This document shows, piece after piece, positions 1-4,191 of a DNA stretch of 7,113 nucleotides (the stretch's first letter is position 1; the number at the start of each line of letters is the position of its first letter). The translations under genes and the position numbers were made by a program. Below the pieces are notes generated by a model. The model saw only the letters and a list, made by a program, of their open reading frames with translations, was not told the DNA's origin and did no database searches. The stretch is from an uncultured Porphyromonadaceae bacterium (GTDB taxonomy: Bacteria > Bacteroidota > Bacteroidia > Bacteroidales > Muribaculaceae): the NCBI GenBank assembly GCA_905212215.1, contig CAJMDR010000107.1, forward strand, positions 1 through 7,113. Direction: 5' to 3'.

Positions 1-336
1 GTTGAATACGCGGACCGGAAGCACCAGATACAGATAGCTTTCCCCTTCCACCGGGCAGAGCACGCACGGGCTGACGTTGGAGTTGAAGCGCATCACAATC
101 TGGTCGTCGGAAAGCGCCTTGAGCACGTCGGTGATGTAGCGCACGTTGAAGGCGATCGTCAAATCCTTGCCTTCGGTGCTCACCTGCATCTTCTCTTCCA
201 TGTCGCCCGTCTCGGAATTGGACGTAACCTCCAGCATTTCGCCGTCAATCTTAAAGCAGACCAGATTGGTCTTGCCTTCGCGGGCAATCAGGCTCGCGCG
301 GTCGATGGCGCTGCCCAGCTCGGCGCGCTCGACCGT
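1..336 (-). pseudogene. dnaN: DNA polymerase III beta clamp, C-terminal domain fragment (Clostridia-type)
   Basis: The reverse strand encodes about 105 residues matching the third domain of the sliding clamp, which holds the replicative polymerase on DNA. Recognisable stretches, in order, are AIDRASLIAREGKTNLV (about 309 to 259), EVTSNSETGDMEEK, DLTIAFNVRYITDVLKAL, then SPCVLCPVEGESYLYLVLPVR near base 1. The ending YLVLPVR and the IERASLIARE block are typical of Clostridia clamps; Bacteroidota clamps usually end in a MPMM-like tail, so this does not fit the rest of the window. No stop codon is visible because the window edge cuts the frame. The upstream two thirds of the protein are missing: past about 316-336 the same frame continues as PepT. 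I read this as a fragment joined artificially or by rearrangement. The family call is firm; the Clostridia origin is an inference from remembered family consensus. Confidence 0.82.
316..336. other. Join between pepT and dnaN fragments
   Basis: On the reverse strand this stretch encodes TVERAEL. PepT proteins have GTVERAE just after the EGFYH block, and Clostridia DnaN proteins have a similar segment just before the ERASLIARE block, so the residues fit both partners. The reading frame is kept across the join. A short shared word at a change of gene is what an assembly graph crossing, or microhomology-driven joining, would leave. Confidence 0.65.
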
Positions 337-584
337 CCCGTCGAAGCCCACGCAGTGGTAGAACCCCTCGTACCCTTCGGTATGTTCGGGACGCTCTGCG
401 GCGGGCAGCATGGCATTCAGCTCGCAGGCCACCTCGATGGCGTTGATCATCTTGTTCTTGGCATAACCCGGGTGGACGTTGCGGCCCTGCACGGCGATCT
501 TGGCGCTGGCGGCGTTGAAGTTCTCGTACTCCAATTCGCCCTCCATGCCGCCGTCGACCGTATAGGCGAAATCGGCGCCGAAAG

Positions 585-593
585 CCGCGACGT
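585..593. other. Join between pepT (-) and fecR (+) fragments
   Basis: Left of this point the reverse strand gives good PepT sequence (VAAFGADFAYTVDGG). Right of it the forward strand gives good FecR sequence (DVKLRGEGFFDIAKDP). The bases cgcgacgt at the boundary suit both readings: PepT commonly has Asp-Val before the FGADFAYT motif, and FecR commonly has a short charged residue plus Val before its GEGFF-like motif. The change of strand means no simple gene fusion explains it. Confidence 0.6.
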
Positions 594-1110
594 AAAACTC
601 CGCGGAGAGGGATTTTTCGACATTGCCAAAGATCCCGAACGCCCCTTCACGGTCGAAGTGGAAGGGTTGCGCATACGGGTTCACGGCACGAAATTCAACG
701 TGAACACCTCGCTCGAAGACCGGACCGTCGCCGTATCGCTCGTAGAGGGTTCGGTGGCCCTCGACTCCGGCAAAGGCGAACAGCGCCAGCTGTACCCCGG
801 TGAAATCGCCCGCTACAACACCGCCACACAAAAGCTGGACATCCGTCGCGGCAACGTGGAGCTGGAATCCTGCTGGGCCGCGGGCAAACTGGTCTTCGAG
901 CGGCAGTCGCTGGGCGAAATCTGCCGCTACCTCTCACGCTGGTACGACATCCGGATCGACATCTCTCCGGCACTCGCCCGCAACTACGCCTACACGTTCA
1001 CCATTACCGACGAACCGCTCGAAGCGATTCTGCGCATCATGAGCCGCATCAATCCGATCGTCTACACCTTCTCGGACAACCGCTCGGTGTCCATCTCCGA
1101 GGTAGAATAA
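589..1110 (+). CDS. FecR-family anti-sigma factor, C-terminal part (5' truncated)
   Basis: About 173 residues of a FecR-type anti-sigma factor, which in Bacteroidota sits in the inner membrane and relays a signal from a TonB-dependent outer-membrane transducer to an ECF sigma factor. The FecR core is clear: GEGFFDIAKDPERPF at 604-648, then RVHGTKFNVNT (about 676-708), VSLVEGSV and the L-x-PGE motif near 790-808. A DUF4974-like C-terminal domain follows (LVFERQSLGEICRYLSRWY through SISEVE), ending at TAA 1108-1110. The cytoplasmic anti-sigma region, the transmembrane helix and the first half of the periplasmic domain are missing; such proteins usually exceed 300 residues. The frame stays open back to an ATG at 355, but that extension is only the complement of PepT, so I start the gene at the homology. 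The next gene starts 120 bases on and is the matching receptor type, the usual pairing. Confidence 0.85.
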   Translation, partial: DVKLRGEGFFDIAKDPERPFTVEVEGLRIRVHGTKFNVNTSLEDRTVAVSLVEGSVALDSGKGEQRQLYPGEIARYNTATQKLDIRRGNVELESCWAAGKLVFERQSLGEICRYLSRWYDIRIDISPALARNYAYTFTITDEPLEAILRIMSRINPIVYTFSDNRSVSISEVE

Positions 1111-1230
1111 AACCGTAAACCGACCAAACTCCAACCAAACCCCGAATGCCTATGACCGAACAGACCTGAACCGCACGCTATCCTTCCCGCGGCAGCCGCC
1201 GCAAACACACGCTAACTTAAAACTTCAACC
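1111..1230 (+). other. Intergenic gap between fecR and the STN gene
   Basis: 120 bases without a credible reading frame. It is C/A-rich on the + strand, as is common downstream of GC-rich Bacteroidota genes. I looked for the Bacteroidota promoter form (TTTG about 20 bases upstream of TAnnTTTG) and saw no good match. The last bases before the ATG (taacttaaaacttcaacc) are AT-rich and carry no Shine-Dalgarno sequence, which is usual for this phylum. Confidence 0.5.
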
Positions 1231-1995
1231 ATGAAACATTTTAGACTCTTCGCAATTCTATTGCTGCTCGTCTGCAAATGGACAACGGTTGCACATGGCC
1301 AGACGCAGGAGCCGGCGATCAACATAGAGTTCACCGACATACCCCTTTCGGAAGCCATATCGCGCATCGAGAAGAGCAGCAAATACACGTTTTTCTACGA
1401 CGCCAAACAGACCGATCTGACCCTGCGCGTCAGCCTTCACGCCAAACAGCTGCCGATCTCCGCCGCCCTGCGCCAGATGCTCGCCCCGACGGGTCTCGAC
1501 TTCACGATATCCGAACGCCAGATCGCCCTGATTCCCGCGGCACGCAAGGCTCCGGCCGGATCGCGCACGATCACCGGTACGGTCAACGACCGCGAACTGG
1601 TGAACCTTCTGGCCGCGATGGATTATCTTTTCGTGCCGATTACTCCGGAGACCGGGGATCTCAAAAGTTCAATAGGATTCGCCCACAACGTGAACGAACA
1701 GATGCTCTTCAAGGAAGGAGCCAATGTCAAGGGGATGTTTCTTGTCTGGAACAAGGTGCAGCCGAAAGACCGCAACAACCTCTGTCAGATCATCAACCGT
1801 TATGTGGCCTCGCTGTGCATCGAATCGCTGGACACCATTCTGCCCATGAGCGTGAAGTACACCAAAGACGGCGACACATCGGGGCGCTGCGGGATATTCC
1901 GCTCCACGTTCATGCCTCCGGACAAGAGCCTTCTGCGCAACAGTCAGCTCCCCGAACTGGTGGACGAGATTCTGGCAACCATAGAACCGGACTGA
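1231..1995 (+). CDS. In-frame chimera: TonB-dependent transducer N-terminus (STN domain) joined to C-terminal half of TraA/ParA-like ATPase
   Basis: One open frame of 254 residues made of two unrelated halves. Residues 1-23 are a signal peptide (LLLLVC core, likely cleaved after AHG). Residues 28-102 are an STN (secretin/TonB N-terminal) domain, followed by RTITGTVND, the usual opening of the carboxypeptidase-regulatory-like repeat of SusC/FecA-type receptors. At about residue 116-124 the sequence becomes a ParA/TraA ATPase C-terminus: LLAAMDYLFVPI, then GMFLVWNKVQPKDR, then FRSTFMPPDKSLL and a terminal helix. The ATPase part lacks its first half, including the Walker A loop, and the receptor lacks its plug and barrel. 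A secreted half-ATPase makes no sense, so the join is probably artificial or a recent deletion. The 3' half belongs to the transfer operon: its stop is two bases before the next start. Both family calls are sound; the fusion as a real protein is doubtful. Confidence 0.8.
   Translation: MKHFRLFAILLLLVCKWTTVAHGQTQEPAINIEFTDIPLSEAISRIEKSSKYTFFYDAKQTDLTLRVSLHAKQLPISAALRQMLAPTGLDFTISERQIALIPAARKAPAGSRTITGTVNDRELVNLLAAMDYLFVPITPETGDLKSSIGFAHNVNEQMLFKEGANVKGMFLVWNKVQPKDRNNLCQIINRYVASLCIESLDTILPMSVKYTKDGDTSGRCGIFRSTFMPPDKSLLRNSQLPELVDEILATIEPD
1575..1605. other. Join between STN-receptor and traA-like sequence
   Basis: Upstream, RTITGTVND is receptor sequence. Downstream, LLAAMDYLFVPI is ParA-family sequence. 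Between them lie Arg-Glu-Leu-Val-Asn codons that could belong to either. From here on the DNA is visibly less GC-rich and codon use changes, supporting a change of origin at this place. The break falls inside the ATPase gene, so it is not the attachment-site end of a conjugative element. Confidence 0.65.
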
Positions 1996-1997
1996 TT

Positions 1998-2387
1998 ATG
2001 GCAAGGAAAAGAGAACAAGGCTTCGATCCCGACAAGTTCCTTGAAAGATACGAGGAAAACGCATCGCATACGGCAGCCCCGTCCGAATCGACTGCACAGC
2101 CCGAAAGATCGATTCCGGACAAGACCATCGCTGACAGCACACCACTTTCCAACCGTGAACTTGAATATATGGAGAGTTTCATCCTGAAAAACAAGTACCG
2201 GCGCATAAGCCGCAAAGGGAAACAGGTGTACATTAGCGAGGAGTTCAAGCTCAAAATGCAGAAGATGATGCTTTTCTTCTCCGATGGAGGCTCGATTACG
2301 GAATATGTCAACAACGTGCTGGAACAGCATTTCAAGGAATATGACGACATCATAAAAAGGATGTTCAACGATTCATTAAAATTCTGA
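1998..2387 (+). CDS. DUF3408-type small conjugation protein (TraB-like position)
   Basis: 129 residues, directly after the TraA-like ATPase with a two-base gap. The N-terminus (MARKREQGFDPDKFLERYEE) resembles the start of the small proteins encoded after TraA in Bacteroides transfer operons. Residues 22-50 are Ser/Thr/Pro/Ala-rich and probably disordered. Residues 66-115 form the conserved part: a basic stretch (KYRRISRKGK), a short strand (QVYIS), then two helices separated by a turn, the second being SITEYVNNVLEQHFKEY. This strand-helix-helix order is that of a ribbon-helix-helix DNA-binding fold, as suggested for DUF3408 proteins. A role in oriT handling or operon control is inference. The frame is open upstream to 1278, but that part is a shadow of the preceding gene; ATG 1998 is the start that fits spacing and homology. 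Confidence 0.75.
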   Translation: MARKREQGFDPDKFLERYEENASHTAAPSESTAQPERSIPDKTIADSTPLSNRELEYMESFILKNKYRRISRKGKQVYISEEFKLKMQKMMLFFSDGGSITEYVNNVLEQHFKEYDDIIKRMFNDSLKF

Positions 2388-2392
2388 TATAT

Positions 2393-2689
2393 ATGGCAAC
2401 TGAAAACAATAGCGCCGCTACGACAAATAAAAAATACGCCACAGTCTCTGCGAAAGACATGGATTCCTACCGCTCACTGTTTCTGGAGCCGGGAGAAGTC
2501 GGGGCAAGAAAAGGTATATTCGTTCCCCGTGAGCTTGTTGACAGGCTCAAAATGACCGTGCCGCTACTCGATGTGGATGGGCTGACAATCGGGGTATATG
2601 TAACACGGATTCTACTCGACCATCTGAAGGGAAACGCCGACATCCTCAACACCCTTATGGAGAAGGGGAAGAAAAAGACGTGCCTATGA
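2393..2689 (+). CDS. Second small DUF3408-like ribbon-helix-helix candidate (TraC-like position)
   Basis: 98 residues, starting five bases after the previous stop. The first 20 residues are polar and look disordered. Residues 38-80 carry the recognisable part: basic GARKGIFVPRELVDRLK (strand then helix), a short Leu/Val/Asp-rich turn, then LTIGVYVTRILLDHL as a second helix. The layout is the same strand-helix-helix order as the preceding protein, so the two may be distant paralogues acting on the same DNA or as partners. It ends in a Lys-rich tail (KGKKKTCL). The stop overlaps the next gene's ATG (ATGA at 2686-2689), which suggests coupled translation. Assignment to DUF3408 rests on context and pattern, so only moderately sure; gene names for this position vary between elements. 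Confidence 0.65.
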   Translation: MATENNSAATTNKKYATVSAKDMDSYRSLFLEPGEVGARKGIFVPRELVDRLKMTVPLLDVDGLTIGVYVTRILLDHLKGNADILNTLMEKGKKKTCL

Positions 2690-3426
2690 ACACAGCATCA
2701 ATCCTGATTTTATGCGCCTTTGTCTATCTCGCCTTCGTGACATGGATGTTCCGGGGAAAGGGCAAGAAGCCCGACACCAAAACCGGCGGTAAAAAAGAAA
2801 CGCAAGAAACGGCGTCGGACAGCGACGGTGAGGAACCGAAGAAAAATGTAGTCACGGTTGTTCCGCAGAGCGGTTTTGACTTTGACAAATTCCGGGAGGT
2901 GCTACCCGAATCTATGGCAGCAGCCATGACCTATGTGCTGAACGCCAAGATGGGGGATGTAAATCCGCAGGATGTCGAGTTCAAAAAGTCTGAAACGGAC
3001 AGCTCCATGAACGGAGATGCAGGGGATACTCCCACTGATACGGATACGGCGGAAGAGACACCGGACATGGACGACTTCGAGCCGGACAGCGTTTCCCCTC
3101 CCGCAAAGGGGGAATCAATCGACGAGATTGAGACGGCGGTGTCCGTGGCGGCGAACCCGGCGGCGACTCCCGAACAGAAAGCGGAGGCAGGCAGAGGCCT
3201 GACCGGTATGCGCGATGAGGTCTTCATCGGCAAGATGATGGAGACCGACGAAAAAATCAACGCCGGTATAATGAACTGCATCACCGAGAGTGTGCGGGCG
3301 GCGCATAAGAAAAAAATCGGCAGACCGTCCTCCTACCGCCGCAAAGGTCGCGGGATAGATGTTGACGGCTCACTCCGGAGACCGGAGAATACTGACAAAG
3401 ACAGCGAACAAGATGAAGAAGATTGA
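2686..3426 (+). CDS. Membrane-anchored acidic protein, TraD-like position in transfer operon
   Basis: 246 residues. An N-terminal membrane helix (about residues 4-22, ILILCAFVYLAFVTWMF) is followed by a basic patch (RGKGKK), predicting a single-pass anchor with the bulk in the cytoplasm. The middle (about 30-150) is rich in Asp, Glu, Thr, Ser and Pro and looks disordered, broken by a short FDFDKFREVLPESM block. Residues about 150-205 look folded and helical (ATPEQKAEAGRGLTGMRDEV, then KINAGIMNCITESV), and the C-terminus alternates basic (KKKIGRPSSYRRKGRG) and acidic (DKDSEQDEED) stretches. I chose ATG 2686, which overlaps the previous stop as ATGA; a GTG at 2680 would add only two residues. 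Position between the DUF3408-like genes and traE matches the TraD slot of CTnDOT-like operons, where poorly characterised proteins of this size occur. Function unknown; the family call is from position more than motif. Confidence 0.6.
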   Translation: MNTASILILCAFVYLAFVTWMFRGKGKKPDTKTGGKKETQETASDSDGEEPKKNVVTVVPQSGFDFDKFREVLPESMAAAMTYVLNAKMGDVNPQDVEFKKSETDSSMNGDAGDTPTDTDTAEETPDMDDFEPDSVSPPAKGESIDEIETAVSVAANPAATPEQKAEAGRGLTGMRDEVFIGKMMETDEKINAGIMNCITESVRAAHKKKIGRPSSYRRKGRGIDVDGSLRRPENTDKDSEQDEED

Positions 3427-3528
3427 TTACGGCTGACCGCATTGAGTCATACCATCCACCACACAAGCCGAAAAAAGGCGTTACCGTGGCTGGGTATGTA
3501 TCCCGGCCACATTCAAACACTGATTCTT
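3427..3528 (+). other. Only sizeable gap in the transfer operon, before traE
   Basis: About 100 bases between the traD-like stop and traE, while all other junctions in the operon are five bases or fewer. In the traE frame it is open from a TTG at 3442, and an in-frame ATG exists at 3496, but the peptide this would add (SHTIHHTSRKK and onward) would put a basic, non-conserved leader ahead of the signal peptide, so I regard it as untranslated. It holds the hairpin listed separately. No convincing Bacteroidota promoter seen. Confidence 0.5.
3486..3510 (+). promoter_or_regulatory. Strong RNA hairpin in the traD-traE gap
   Basis: gtggctggg (3486-3494) pairs with cccggccac (3502-3510) around the 7-base loop tatgtat, giving nine pairs with one G-U. 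There is no U-run after it (attcaaac follows), so it does not look like an intrinsic terminator. It ends 18 bases before the traE ATG at 3529. An in-frame ATG (3496) lies in the loop. It could block or stage ribosome access to traE, or stabilise or mark a processing site that separates high-level traE expression from the upstream genes. The role is inference; the pairing is seen directly. Confidence 0.55.
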
Positions 3529-3858
3529 ATGAAAACTGCAAAAGACAAGTTTATGATTCTGAAAGGACGTGTCGTCCTCGCCGTTCTTATGATTCTCTGC
3601 TCTGTCGAGTTTGTCAGTGCCGCCGGCAACGGTCTGTCGGGCATCAACGAGGCCACGACGATGGTAACATCGTACTTTGAGCCGGGAGTGAAACTTATCT
3701 ACGCGATCGGGGCGGTCGTAGGTCTTATAGGAGGCGTGAAATGCTACTCCAAATGGTCGAGCGGAGACCCTGACACCAGCAAGACCGCCGCGTCATGGTT
3801 CGGAGCCTGCATCTTCCTTATCGTGGCCGCCACAATCCTCAAATCATTCTTCCTCTGA
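3529..3858 (+). CDS. traE: TraE, DUF4134 conjugation membrane protein (VirB2-like position)
   Basis: 109 residues. Residues 1-31 look like a signal peptide: basic MKTAKDKFMILKGR, hydrophobic VVLAVLMILCSVEFV, and an SAA site. The mature part starts AGNGLSGINEATTMV, the characteristic opening of DUF4134 proteins, and has two hydrophobic helices (about 53-71 and 88-107) joined by a polar, positively charged loop (KCYSKWSSGDPDTSK). A signal peptide plus two helices in a small protein, placed before a VirB3-like and a VirB4-like gene, parallels VirB2 major pilins; that equivalence is an inference. I prefer ATG 3529 because it gives a clean signal peptide; TTG 3442 and ATG 3496 are in-frame alternatives. 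The stop overlaps the next start (TGATG at 3856-3860). The hairpin just upstream may control it. Confidence 0.85.
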   Translation: MKTAKDKFMILKGRVVLAVLMILCSVEFVSAAGNGLSGINEATTMVTSYFEPGVKLIYAIGAVVGLIGGVKCYSKWSSGDPDTSKTAASWFGACIFLIVAATILKSFFL

Positions 3859-4187
3859 TGTCCGAGTATTCCATCAACAAAGGCGTGGGGCGCAGTGTGG
3901 AGTACAAGGGTCTGAAAGCGCAATATCTGTTCATATTCGTCATCGGCCTTCTGTCTCTGTTCGTCCTGTTCGTGATAATGTATGTCGCGGGGGTCCCGCA
4001 ATGGTTCTGTATCGGCTTCGCCGCAGTGTCTGCCTCGGCCCTTGTCTGGCTCACTTTCCGGCTTAATGCCAGGTTCGGGCAATACGGACTTATGAAGCTC
4101 GGCGCCGTGAGATACAGGCCCCGCTACATAATCAACCGGTTACGAATGACACGCCTGATAAAAACGTGTAGGAAACAACATAATTAA
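3858..4187 (+). CDS. traF: TraF, DUF4133 conjugation membrane protein (VirB3-like)
   Basis: 109 residues, matching the usual length of DUF4133. The N-terminus MSEYSINKGVGRSVEYKGLKAQYL is the family hallmark: Tyr-x-Ile-x-Lys-Gly-Val-Gly-Arg and the EYKGLKAQY block. Two adjacent membrane helices follow (about 22-44 and 48-67) with a very short connection, then a basic C-terminal tail (ARFGQYGLMK, RYRPRYIINRLRMTRLIK) expected on the cytoplasmic side. Size, two-helix topology and position directly before the VirB4-class ATPase match VirB3, which docks with VirB4 at the inner membrane. Start ATG 3858 overlaps the traE stop by one base, so translation is probably coupled; the open frame further upstream is a shadow of traE. 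Nothing unusual seen. Confidence 0.87.
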   Translation: MSEYSINKGVGRSVEYKGLKAQYLFIFVIGLLSLFVLFVIMYVAGVPQWFCIGFAAVSASALVWLTFRLNARFGQYGLMKLGAVRYRPRYIINRLRMTRLIKTCRKQHN

Positions 4188-4191
4188 AAAA

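Larger units (their letters stand above)
316..594 (-). pseudogene. pepT: Peptidase T (tripeptide aminopeptidase), internal fragment
   Basis: The reverse strand encodes about 90 residues from the middle of PepT, a cytoplasmic zinc M20 peptidase that removes the N-terminal residue of tripeptides. Visible in order are FGADFAYTVDGG (about 582 to 547, including the conserved metal-binding Asp of the YTVDGG motif), GELEYENFNAAS, NVHPGYAKNKMINA with its conserved His, and PEHTEGYEGFYH ending near 355, followed by GTVERAEL. Both ends are missing: the N-terminal catalytic part (about 190 residues) and the C-terminal part with the last zinc ligand. At about 316-336 the frame passes into DnaN without a stop; on the other side, beyond about 594, the DNA encodes FecR on the opposite strand. 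The + strand is also open here by chance in the same codon phase, which would give FecR a spurious N-terminal extension back to 355. The product cannot be functional. Source organism undecided. Confidence 0.85.

Noticed and set aside
355..588. N-terminal extension of the FecR frame, rich in His, Ala, Gly and Val
   Set aside because: It is the exact complement of codon-aligned PepT sequence on the reverse strand, with clear PepT motifs there; the + strand reading has no FecR character before about 589.
1111..1230. Possible promoter before the STN gene
   Set aside because: No TTTG / TAnnTTTG pair at proper spacing could be found.
1278..1997. Long + strand open frame upstream of the first DUF3408-like gene
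   Set aside because: It overlaps the STN/TraA frame, is rich in Arg, His, Gly and Asp as expected of an out-of-frame reading of GC-rich DNA, and real homology begins only at ATG 1998.
1910..2368. 152-codon - strand frame opposite the DUF3408-like gene
   Set aside because: Ser/Leu-rich shadow of a well-placed operon gene; no start context or homology.
3371..3390. Short inverted repeat ctccg/cggag near the end of the traD-like gene
   Set aside because: Only five pairs and inside coding sequence; expected by chance.
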